A stretch of 64,000 nt of DNA, from assembly GCA_035524335.1 (NCBI GenBank), contig DATKPE010000060.1, forward strand, positions 15,788 to 79,787, read 5' to 3'. Every line of letters starts with the position of its first letter. Position 1 is the first letter of the stretch. Origin of the DNA: DATKPE01 sp035524335 (GTDB lineage: Bacteria; Bacteroidota; Ignavibacteria; UBA10030; SZUA-254). This document shows, piece by piece, positions 53,919 to 62,000 of this stretch. The position numbers were made by a program, and so were the translations under genes. A model generated the notes under the pieces. That model worked only from the letters and a program-made list of their open reading frames with translations. It did not search any database and was not told where the DNA came from.

Positions 53919-55160
53919 TCATGAAATAATGCCGAGTTCCTTTCCTATCTTGCCGAAGATGTCGAGGATGCTGGCGAGGTGGCTTTCCTCGTGCGTCGCC
54001 ATGTAGCTCGTGCGCATCATCTGGAGTCCCGGGGGAACGCCGGGGCTGATGAAGGCGTTCACGAAGACACCGGCGTCGAACAGCTTGCGCCAGAACCGGA
54101 AGGCGATCATATCGTCGCCGACAATCACCGGCACGACGGCGGAGCGCCCCTCGATGATCCGGAAGCCGAGCTTTTTGAATCCTTCGCGCATGGTGTTGGC
54201 GTTCTTCAGCAGGCGGCCAATCCGCTCCGGTTCCTTCTCGAGAATGCCGAGCGCGGCAAGCGCGGCCGCGACCGACGCGGGAGTCGGGCTCGCGCTGAAG
54301 ATCAGCGCGGGCGAGTGATGCTTCAGATAATTGATGACCCGTTCCTGCCCGACGACGAAACCGCCGAGCGAGGCAAAGGTCTTGCTGAACGTGCCCATCG
54401 TCATGTCGACTTCGGCTTCGAAACCGAACTCGGAGGCGGTTCCGCGCCCCCCCTTGCCGATGACGCCGATGGCATGGGCGTCGTCGACCAGAATGCGGGC
54501 GCCGTGCTTGCGGGCGATCGGAACCAGATCGGTCAGGTCGACGATCTCTCCCGAGGTGCTGAAGACGCCGTCGGTGACGATCAGCTTCGCTGCATTTTTC
54601 GGAAGACGGGCGATCGTCCGTTCCAGATCGGCCATGTCGTTGTGCTTGTAACGGACGATCTCGGCGAACATCCCCTTCGCCATCATGTAGCCTGCGACGA
54701 TGCAGGCGTGGTTGTCCTTGTCGGTGACCACGTACTCGCCCCGCTGAACAAGGGTTGGAATGATCCCCTGCGCGGTCTGGTAGCCGGTGCTGAAGAGGAG
54801 GCATGCCTCCTTTCCCATGAATTTCGCGAGGCGCGCTTCGAGTTCGTTGTGGAGATCGAGCGTGCCGGTGAGGTAGCGCGATCCCGAACAGCCGGTGCCG
54901 TACTTTTCAATCGCCTTCCGGGCCGCTTCCTTCACCGCAGGATGTGCCGTGAGACCGAGGTAATTGTTCGAACCGGCCATGATGATCTTGCGGCCCTCGA
55001 TCTGCACGACCGGCCCTTCATTCTCCTCGATGGCGCGGAAATAGGGGTAAAAACCGGCTGCTTTCACCTCGTCGGCGCGGGTGAATTCGAAACATTTCTG
55101 GAACAGATCGGCGGTTTCCCTGCGCTCGCCGGTTGCGGTAACTTCAGCGGGTGTAGTCAT
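53919..55160 (-). CDS. spt: Alpha-oxoamine synthase, probable serine palmitoyltransferase
   Basis: 413 residues, PLP fold type I. NNYLGL at 65-70, GSRYLTGT at 93-100, DNHAC (His151), DDAHA (Asp226-Ala230), and the PLP lysine Lys260 in GTFSKTFASLGG are present. The family condenses an acyl-CoA with an amino acid: serine (SPT), alanine (BioF) or glycine (Kbl). The absence of biotin or threonine genes and the neighbouring GNAT-like and epimerase-like genes favour SPT, the first step of sphingolipid synthesis. The enzyme class is secure; the substrate is inference. Confidence 0.82.
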   Translation of the reverse strand: MTTPAEVTATGERRETADLFQKCFEFTRADEVKAAGFYPYFRAIEENEGPVVQIEGRKIIMAGSNNYLGLTAHPAVKEAARKAIEKYGTGCSGSRYLTGTLDLHNELEARLAKFMGKEACLLFSTGYQTAQGIIPTLVQRGEYVVTDKDNHACIVAGYMMAKGMFAEIVRYKHNDMADLERTIARLPKNAAKLIVTDGVFSTSGEIVDLTDLVPIARKHGARILVDDAHAIGVIGKGGRGTASEFGFEAEVDMTMGTFSKTFASLGGFVVGQERVINYLKHHSPALIFSASPTPASVAAALAALGILEKEPERIGRLLKNANTMREGFKKLGFRIIEGRSAVVPVIVGDDMIAFRFWRKLFDAGVFVNAFISPGVPPGLQMMRTSYMATHEESHLASILDIFGKIGKELGIIS

Positions 55161-55290
55161 GATCTCTCGGTCAGGTTATGGGCAAACGAGACTCGCAAGC
55201 GGAAAAGACGGGCAGAAAAGGAGCGGAGGAATGAAAAACGAACAAACGCCTGGAGTTTCAGCTTTGCCGTTGAGATATCCACCGGTATGG

Positions 55291-55319
55291 TTGCTTGCAA
55301 AATTTTTTTTTAATATACT
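55291..55319 (+). promoter_or_regulatory. Promoter of the NAD-dependent reductase gene
   Basis: TTGCTT (55291-55296), 17 nt with a run of nine T, TATACT (55314-55319), about 75 nt before the ATG at 55395. Confidence 0.65.
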
Positions 55320-55394
55320 CTATTGGCTTGTAAAAGTCAATCAGGCCGGAATGGCAGCCATCCCCCTTTTCCCTCACTCACGTCACGAAAACAG

Positions 55395-56378
55395 ATGCTG
55401 GCACTGATCACGGGCGCGACCGGTTTCATCGGGAGCCATCTTGCCGAACAGCTTCATGCGAAAGGGTACCGGCTCCGGTGTCTCGTGCGGCCGACCTCCG
55501 ACCGGACGCACCTTCGCGACATCCCGGTGGAGTACGCCGAGGGAACCCTGTCCGACACGAATGCGCTCCGCGCCGCCGTGACCGGCTGTGACTACGTCTA
55601 CCACCTGGCCGGCGTCACGAAGGCGAAAACTCCCGGCGAGTATGAGCGCGGCAATCATCTCGCGACCCGGAACCTGCTCGAGGCGGTCGTTGCCGCGAAC
55701 CCCGGGCTCCGGCGGTTCGTGCACGTCAGCAGTCAGGCGGCGGTCGGCCCGAGTCCCCCCGGCGGAACGATCGACGAGTCGACGCCGTTTCACCCGCTCA
55801 CGACCTACGGCCGGACGAAGATGGCGGCGGAGAAGGAGTGCCACGCCATGGAAGGCCGCCTTCCGATCACGATCGTGCGGCCGCCGGCAGTTTATGGGCC
55901 GCGGGATAAGGATATTTTCGAATTTTTCAATACCATGAACAGGGGCCTCCAGCCGATGATCGGGTTCAACACCAAGCTGGTGAGCCTGATCCATGCAGGC
56001 GATCTGGCGCGGGGCATCATCCTTGCAGGGGAAACGGAACGGGCGGCCGGGCAGACGTATTTTATTGCAAGCGAGCGGTATTACAACTGGAAGGAAGTCG
56101 GCGAGGTGACGGCGCGGATCCTGGGAAAGAAAGCGGTCCGGCTTCGCATTCCGGAAACCGTGGTCTACGGCATCGCCGCGGCGGCGGAGCTCTATTCGGT
56201 TATATCGGGGCAGGCGGTATTATTGAACTGGGAGAAGGCGACCGATCTGGTGCAGGACGCATGGACCTGCAGGATCGACAAGGCGAAGGCGGAACTGGGA
56301 TTCAGGGAGACATTCACGCTCGAGACCGGCATTGCGGATACGGTCGGCTGGTACCGGAAAAATGGGTGGCTGAAATAA
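55395..56378 (+). CDS. NAD(P)-dependent epimerase/reductase (extended SDR), divergent from spt
   Basis: 327 residues from the ATG at 55395, which puts the dinucleotide motif GATGFIG at 7-13. Catalytic Ser112/Ser113 with Tyr138 and Lys142 (YGRTK); VRPPAVYGPRDKD and the LIHAGDLARGI block follow. The family includes sugar epimerases, 3-beta-hydroxysteroid-type reductases and the bacterial ceramide reductase. A role as ketosphinganine/ceramide reductase would complete the neighbouring spt pathway; this is inference from position only. Confidence 0.78.
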   Translation: MLALITGATGFIGSHLAEQLHAKGYRLRCLVRPTSDRTHLRDIPVEYAEGTLSDTNALRAAVTGCDYVYHLAGVTKAKTPGEYERGNHLATRNLLEAVVAANPGLRRFVHVSSQAAVGPSPPGGTIDESTPFHPLTTYGRTKMAAEKECHAMEGRLPITIVRPPAVYGPRDKDIFEFFNTMNRGLQPMIGFNTKLVSLIHAGDLARGIILAGETERAAGQTYFIASERYYNWKEVGEVTARILGKKAVRLRIPETVVYGIAAAAELYSVISGQAVLLNWEKATDLVQDAWTCRIDKAKAELGFRETFTLETGIADTVGWYRKNGWLK

Positions 56379-56394
56379 GCGGAAAGGGGGAAAC

Positions 56395-56775
56395 ATGATA
56401 CAACGGGCACTGCTGTTCCTGATGGTCGTCCTCGGCGCGGCCATTCCGCTCAGGGCGGCGGGAAATGTCGAGGAGGTTGACGCGTTCCACCGGATTCTGC
56501 ACCCGCTGGTGCACGATGCGTATCCCGCGCATGATTTCGGTGCGATCCGGGATCGACTGCCGAAACTGCTCGAGGCGGCCGAGGTGATGCGGGGGGCGCG
56601 ACTGCCCGGAGAGTTGAGCGGGAAACAGCATGCATACCGGAAGTTAACCGGGAAGCTGTACAACCAGTTGAAGTCGCTCGAAAAGCGGAAGAACCGTTTG
56701 AAGGATGAAAAGTTCGGGGTATTATTCATGGAAATGCACGATACGTTTGAAAAAATCAACGATTTAGTGAAGTAG
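56395..56775 (+). CDS. Small secreted helical protein
   Basis: 126 residues with a signal peptide (1-21, ending LRAAG). The mature part is highly helical and charged, with three His early (HRILHPLVHDAY...HDF) and a Lys/Arg-rich end (LKSLEKRKNRLKDEK). It resembles short periplasmic cytochrome-c'-like or metal-binding bundles without a CxxCH. No family recognised. It starts 16 bp after the reductase, GGGGAAAC upstream. Confidence 0.65.
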   Translation: MIQRALLFLMVVLGAAIPLRAAGNVEEVDAFHRILHPLVHDAYPAHDFGAIRDRLPKLLEAAEVMRGARLPGELSGKQHAYRKLTGKLYNQLKSLEKRKNRLKDEKFGVLFMEMHDTFEKINDLVK

Positions 56776-56781
56776 GACGGT

Positions 56782-56810
56782 TTGCATTCGCGAGTCAGAT
56801 TTCGTATATT
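56782..56810 (+). promoter_or_regulatory. Promoter of tRNA-fMet
   Basis: TTGCAT (56782-56787), 17 nt, TATATT (56805-56810). The start site would be near 56817, giving a 5' leader of about 124 nt that contains both 52-bp repeats. The same stretch also reads TATATTTG, a match to the Bacteroidia -7 element. Confidence 0.65.
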
Positions 56811-56836
56811 TGGACACTCAATTAGAGTAACAACAC

Positions 56837-56940
56837 CGCGGGGTGGAGTCCCAAGGGGACTCGCGACTCAGCTAAGTTTTGACTACATCGCGGGGTGGAG
56901 TCCCAAGGGGACTCGCGACCCAGCTAAGTTTTGACTACAT
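56837..56940 (+). repeat. Two tandem 52-bp repeats starting with the tRNA-fMet 5' end
   Basis: Units 56837-56888 and 56889-56940 are identical except for one base (CGACTC versus CGACCC). Each begins with CGCGGGGTGGAG, the first 12 nt of the tRNA that starts at 56941, then carries a GAGTCCC/GGGACTC hairpin and ends TTTTGACTACAT. They lie between promoter and tRNA. Confidence 0.92.
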
Positions 56941-57013
<73 letters not shown>

Positions 57014-57025
57014 CAAAAAACAACA

Positions 57026-57058
57026 CGCCCAACCATCAGGTTGGGCGGAGTTGTTTTT
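57026..57058 (+). terminator. Terminator of tRNA-fMet
   Basis: 9-bp perfect stem (CGCCCAACC / GGTTGGGCG), 4-nt loop, then GAGTTGTTTTT. It starts 13 nt after the tRNA. Confidence 0.88.
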
Positions 57059-57117
57059 ACAGCAGGATTGGGATGAGTTGAGTAAGTTGAGCCCCGATTG
57101 TTTCTTATCGGTACAAA

Positions 57118-57168
57118 ATCCCGCGACGATAGCCTTTCCTATCGAAGCGGGATCCTACCCCCGCTACA
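57118..57168 (+). repeat. Structured hairpin joined to a 16-bp copy of the tRNA 3' end
   Basis: 57118-57153 folds as ATCCCGC / GCGGGAT outside and CGATAG / CTATCG inside, with a GA/AA internal loop. It runs straight into TCCTACCCCCGCTACA (57153-57168), an exact direct copy of the tRNA 3' region at 57000-57015. This has the look of an attachment-site scar or of a decayed second tRNA copy. Confidence 0.75.
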
Positions 57169-57181
57169 GAGACTCCAGAAC

Positions 57182-57220
57182 GTTTCAATCGGCTGTAAGC
57201 TGGTTGAGACTTTTTATTTA
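57182..57220 (+). terminator. Second terminator after the duplicated tRNA end
   Basis: 13-bp stem with three G-T pairs (GTTTCAATCGGCT / AGCTGGTTGAGAC), 3-nt loop, then TTTTTATTTA. It stands 14 bp after the duplicated tRNA 3' end, as the first terminator stands 13 bp after the real one. Confidence 0.8.
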
Positions 57221-57473
57221 GGGACGATCTGCTGAAGGAAAAGATTAGGGTGGCACAACGCTACGAGCGAAACAAATAAGACGGTAGCTGCATATCTTTA
57301 CCACACTTTTATCTTTCGACATTGGATAGGAATGGCCCGATCGAGAGATTTCAATCCGAGGAGTACCATTTCGAATAATGGAGAAGGAACACGGGCGGAA
57401 ATAAACGATGCCATCTAAATTTCGATTTTTCAATATCCCACCTCAACGGAGAAAAGGATCAAGCAGGAAATCC
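57221..57473. other. AT-rich stretch without a supported gene
   Basis: No convincing ORF: the 62-codon minus-strand frame here has no ribosome site or recognisable product. Together with the flanking RNA features it makes a gene-poor 690 bp (57014-57702) at the point where base composition changes. Confidence 0.6.
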
Positions 57474-57502
57474 TTGACAATGAATGGCATAATGTATATT
57501 AT
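57474..57502 (+). promoter_or_regulatory. Consensus promoter of a short leader RNA
   Basis: TTGACA (57474-57479), 17 nt, TATTAT (57497-57502). Expected start near 57508. Confidence 0.85.
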
Positions 57503-57507
57503 CGGAC

Positions 57508-57580
57508 TGTAAGATGATCTATGTTTTGACATTCCATAGGGTTAGAGAAGGCTCAGATTGTATTGCTCTGAGCTTTTTAT
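57508..57580 (+). ncRNA. Short promoter-to-terminator RNA upstream of the PepSY-like gene
   Basis: About 72 nt: a small hairpin (CTATG / CATAG, 57519-57539) then an intrinsic terminator (AAGGCTCAGA / TCTGAGCTTT, 57548-57576, loop TTGTATTGC) with a T-rich tail. It ends 120 bp before the next start codon. A free sRNA or an attenuator are both possible; no known RNA family recognised. Confidence 0.5.
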
Positions 57581-57702
57581 TTTTTATGACAGAGCACTAA
57601 CTGTTCCGCCAATCCGTGTGAGAGATGTTACCCGAATGCATATATTGCAAAGATAGACATCGATTCACGCCGGCCAAAATAATATCTTAAGGAACCACTT
57701 AT

Positions 57703-58227
57703 ATGAAATCCCTCCTCGGGGTACTCGCATTAACAATTATATTTGTGCTTGTAGCACTAACAGGCGGATATGCTGCCGACAAAAAAATAACCAAAAAACA
57801 GATTCCGGATGCCGTCCTGAAGGCTTTTACCAGTCAATATCCAGACGCGATAATCAAAGGACAGGCACTTGAAACGGAATCAGGGAAAAAGTATTACGAA
57901 ATTGAAAGCCTGGATGGAAATACGAGGCGGGATATTCTCTTTACTCCGGATGGAAAAGCTTATGAGATTGAAGAAACCATGGATCCAGCGACTCTTTCTG
58001 ATGCATTAAAAAGTGCGGTGGCTAAGAAGTATCCCAAAGGTAAGATCGAAATAGTGGAAAAAGTAACGCGCGATACTCTGATCGGTTATGAAATGACGGT
58101 TAAAATTGGCAAAAAGACGAAGGGAGTCAACTTTGACGCGAAAGGAAATATGATCAAAGTATCGAAGAATAAAGCGGGAAAAGAAACCGGCACAAAGAAT
58201 AATAATGGCGGGGAAAAAGTGGATTAG
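57703..58227 (+). CDS. Periplasmic PepSY-like protein
   Basis: 174 residues with a signal peptide (1-25, ending GGYAA). Two PepSY-like (beta-lactamase-inhibitor-like) units: about 30-92 (PDAVLKAFTSQYPDAIIKGQ...KKYYEIE...RDILFTPDGKAYEIEE) and about 95-155 (SDALKSAVAKKYPKGKIEIVEK...YEMTV...GVNFDAKGNMIKV). Such pairs bind peptides or act as inhibitors in the periplasm. The Lys-rich tail ends GGEKVD. AAGGA lies 9 nt upstream. Codon use is AT-rich compared with genes left of the tRNA. Confidence 0.82.
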   Translation: MKSLLGVLALTIIFVLVALTGGYAADKKITKKQIPDAVLKAFTSQYPDAIIKGQALETESGKKYYEIESLDGNTRRDILFTPDGKAYEIEETMDPATLSDALKSAVAKKYPKGKIEIVEKVTRDTLIGYEMTVKIGKKTKGVNFDAKGNMIKVSKNKAGKETGTKNNNGGEKVD

Positions 58228-58286
58228 ATGGCTATTCGGGAGGTTATTATTCCAGCCTCAGAAATTAAACCATAGTTAAAGTTAAC

Positions 58287-58317
58287 CCCCGACGTGGTAT
58301 TGCTGTCGGGGCTTTTT
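58287..58317 (+). terminator. Terminator after the PepSY-like gene
   Basis: 7-bp stem (CCCCGAC / GTCGGGG) with an 11-nt loop followed by CTTTTT; 60 bp after the stop codon. Confidence 0.82.
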
Positions 58318-58364
58318 GCAATTATTTGGTAGTTCTACACTTAAAGATTCGTCACAACATTGAA

Positions 58365-58411
58365 GCGGGGGACTGGAATTGAACCAGCAGCCTTCAACTG
58401 ACCAGCCCCCG
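58365..58411 (-). other. Truncated tRNA-like fragment
   Basis: On the minus strand, CGGGGG pairs with CCCCCG around a T-arm-like CTGG-TTCAATT-CCAG and a short D-arm-like stem, but there is no anticodon arm (47 nt in all). It may be a decayed tRNA or an attachment-site remnant; chance is not excluded. Confidence 0.35.
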
Positions 58412-58680
58412 TTTTAACTTCCAACCTGAAATTGGTTAATTTCCTGATTCAGATCAAGTTGGTCAGTCTGAACAGGAAGAATTGTTTCTGGTGCCGGGGG
58501 TACCTATCCCAACGAGGTATGAGGCTTCTTCGCGTTGTTTTCCCTCCTCCCTTCTTAATTTACAGCCGAGTTACTCCGAAAGATTTTGACGACGCACGGT
58601 GGTAAGTACTTGGCGGGATTTGTCAAAATAAAGCTATCGGGAGGCTCTCCCCACCTCAATCTATATCACTCTGAAATCGC
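58412..58680. other. Gap without a supported gene
   Basis: Between the tRNA-like fragment and the lipoprotein gene I see no credible ORF. One small inverted repeat (TACCT / AGGTA, near 58500-58520) is the only structure noticed. Confidence 0.5.
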
Positions 58681-59019
58681 CTACCGGCAGGGGAAACAAT
58701 CGACAATATCAACGGTCGCAATTTTACCTGAAAGTGCTTTAACAGTGAAATCAACGAATGGGCGGCCGGGTCCCGGAGTGCCGATTCCATAGGCGCGGAT
58801 GATATAAATCCCTGCCGGTACAGAAAACTTAGCGTTACCTGCAGAGTCAGTGAGCTTCGTCTCGCCTGTTTGCACTAACTCTATTTTGGAACCCACGATT
58901 CCCTGGGTTTGCCAGTGTACATTAGCGACGATCTGGCTCATGGCTAACTGGGGTTGGGATGGAGTATCCTTGCAAGAAAGCAGCGCGATTGCTACAAGGA
59001 GCATCCAAATATACTTCAT
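58681..59019 (-). CDS. Small lipoprotein with carboxypeptidase-regulatory-like fold
   Basis: 112 residues; lipoprotein signal ending in ALLSC (Cys16). The mature part has a prealbumin/CarboxypepD_reg-like pattern: GSKIELVQTGETKLTDSAGNAKFSVPAGIYIIRAYG (motifs: TDSAGNAKF, PAGIYIIRAYG). It ends CFPCR. It lies 51 bp after the S8 protease gene in the same direction and is probably co-transcribed. Function unknown. Confidence 0.75.
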   Translation of the reverse strand: MKYIWMLLVAIALLSCKDTPSQPQLAMSQIVANVHWQTQGIVGSKIELVQTGETKLTDSAGNAKFSVPAGIYIIRAYGIGTPGPGRPFVDFTVKALSGKIATVDIVDCFPCR

Positions 59020-59070
59020 ATAACATCCTCCAGTAAGTGGTGTCCTTTGAAAAAAGATATCTACGGCAAC

Positions 59071-62000
59071 CTACTTCACTAAAAGCATTTTCCTCGCATC
59101 TGAAAATGTTTTACAGGGATCGTTCGTACTCGTCGCTTCTAATCGATAAAAATAAATGCCGGATGGATAGTCCGACGCATTCCATTCGACCGATTTGTAT
59201 CCCGTGGTTTCAACTCCTTTTATAAGGACAGCGACTTCCTGGCCAAGTATGTTATAGACAGTAAGCTTTACCCTGGAATCAAATGGTAGGGCATACTTCA
59301 ATGTCGTGGCAGGGTTGAACGGATTTGGATAGTTTTGATCGAGAGCATAAACCTTCGGAATTGCGATATTTGGTTGTGCCTTTCCTGTTGGAGGTGGAGG
59401 CGGCAATTCATCCGTTGGCACAACTCTAACCCTTCCACGGATTGCGGTTGCGGTACCAGCTCCTGGCGATCCAAGGATGAGGGACCCTGCGCCTTCCACT
59501 TTTATCCAGTATCCGTTTCCCGGCAGTAGCGTATCGGTCGGTACATATCCGCCATGGTATCCGAATGCCTGGCTTGTAATCATCCCCGGAGGATCACTCT
59601 CTATTGATGAAAGTATGGCGGGCCGAGTAATCGATCCGATAAGATTCCAGCCTGGAGAGACCGCTAGAGTCTCCGCAAGTATGCTGTATCCTGCAAGAAG
59701 GAATGTGTCAACTTTTGTAAACCTGAGCCAGAAACCGTTTCCTGGGCGAAGTGAATCATAGGCAATATACGATGAACCGCCATAGGCGTATGCGGGTGAA
59801 AGTGCGCTCGGGAAAATAGAAGAAATCATCTGGGTGCGAAGGTTGAGCGAAACCGAAATAAGATTCCAGCCGTCTCCGGCAATCACCCGGTTCATCGTAT
59901 CGGCAGTGACGAACGATCTGGGTGCGGAAAATTGTGATTCACCCGCGGGATTGATACCGCTCAAGCGCCAATAATACTTCGTCAGCCTCCGCAAGGGGCC
60001 GATAGTCAACGATGTGCCGGTTAGATTCTGGTTGAAAACTAGCCGATTGAATGCGTCATCCAGCGCAACCTCGAGATGGTAGGAAGATGTGCCGATAGAC
60101 CTTTGCCAACTCAGTGTGGGCTGGTACGGCAGATCAACTACACTGTCCGGAGGATACTCAACTGTTGGTACCGACGGACCATAACGATGATAGAGAAAGG
60201 CGGGTTCGACCTGGTAATCGAGAGAATTTCCATAATGGTCAACCATGCGAAGTCTCATTGAGACATAACCGTCAAATTCTTGGGGTAGTGCGGCTGTCCA
60301 ATAGTTCCCAACCTTTGTGCGGTAATATTCTGTCCAGTTTGGAGGATTATATAACCAGTCAAGTGGGCGGAAGAATATTCTTAGGGTATCAAGACTTGAT
60401 GCATCCACTGGCTGGAAAATCACCTTATTGTCTTCGCCGAGATATATTTCATCTGCGGGCAGGCCACCGGATGTTACCCAAAGACCGGATAAAGAAGGCG
60501 GATCCGGATCTGGCCGGCTCAAGTCGAAATCAAGCAGAGCGGTTGCGGCGCCATACGTACCGACGACATTATATCCGGCGATATTATACCCAGTCTGAAT
60601 ATATTCCACCTCCTGCTTATTGTCGCTGGAGCTCCAATGCTCGTTTGAACGTGCACCTAACGACCAGAGCGGCCCGCCGAGAGAGATATTCTGGATTTTG
60701 ACATTTCCGGGACTGTTAGTGGTAATTCCAGTCCAACAGGGAGCGCCATAGCCGACTTTTACGCTATACGGATATGTCGTCGGTGAAATATTCCCCAACG
60801 TCGGAGGATAATCATCATTATTCCCGTGGAGGAATGTGAGTTGACCTGTTGACTGAGATAAAGTGCAGGCAGAAATGAAATAAAGCGGAGTTGACCACCA
60901 AAATGGGTATATGGACCTGATTGCATACTGGTTAAATGTCGTAGAAGTGTCAAGTGGCGGTGGGGGGGAATAAAATGCTTTCAACTGATAGGGCGCTGAT
61001 ATCGGAGTCGGATTCATCATCGTAAATCGGGGAAAGATGCCAGTCTGCGTCCAAATCTGCCCGGATATGTAGACGGCATCATCCCCCGGCACCGGGGCAT
61101 ACGTATAGTCAACCTCCTTGAGTTGCGCAGGATCGTTTTGCAAAATCATGGGGGAAGTGATGCCGAACGGCGGGGAATAAATGAACTCGCGGTACTCCCC
61201 GTTTTTAATCGATTGTATTATTGTATTAAATCGCCAATGTGGTGACACATCAGGAAAGTAGCTTGTGTCAATGGTCAAGTCCGGTTGATAATCTATTCCG
61301 AAGCCATTAAAAACTTCATCGGTGCTCACATCCCACCCCGTACTGTCTATGAGAGATTCATCCCAGTCCAGAGAAGCGCCCGAAAATGAATATGGCTGAC
61401 CGGTTTGATCAAGATGACGAAGAATAATACTGTTCTTTGAATCTTCCTTTCGTATTGGAAGCACTGTTACTCCATTTACAACGACATTCTCCTTCACAAT
61501 TTTTGTATGGTAATCCGCAAATGATCCGAAAATTGTGTAAATGCCGTTGGGCCAGAGAAGATCAATCGTGTCATTAAACCCAGGACTAAGAAACAAACCG
61601 ACCTCATATGAGATGGTGGCGTTGGGGGGAACTAGCTGCATGAAAAACCAGGGTGTTTCTTCACAGGCCAGTCGCAGCATTGTTGTTTTTGTAAATGCAT
61701 ATGGAATACGAATTGGGGGTCCGGTTGCGCATGTCGCATTAATCGTCCCGGTATAATTTGGATAGCCATACCCGCCGTAGACGCGAAAGGGAACGGCGGC
61801 GTTATCTACATTTAGTGTAACATTGACCGAAACAGCTGAATGAGAAGGGATCGTCACCGTCGATTGATCAAACGCCAGCGTGGTTCCGTGGGTAAGCGGA
61901 GGCAAATCCGTCAAAGAGTAAGACACTGATGCAGGTCCGTTATTGTGAATTTCGATTGTTCGAACGGCCCCCCACGTGGAAGAAGCATTGTCATCAATAC

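Noticed and set aside
53979..55313. 444-codon plus-strand open frame
   Set aside because: Antisense to the serine-palmitoyltransferase-like gene.
57245..57433. 62-codon minus-strand frame in the gap after tRNA-fMet
   Set aside because: No ribosome site, no recognisable features, unsupported in an AT-rich gap.
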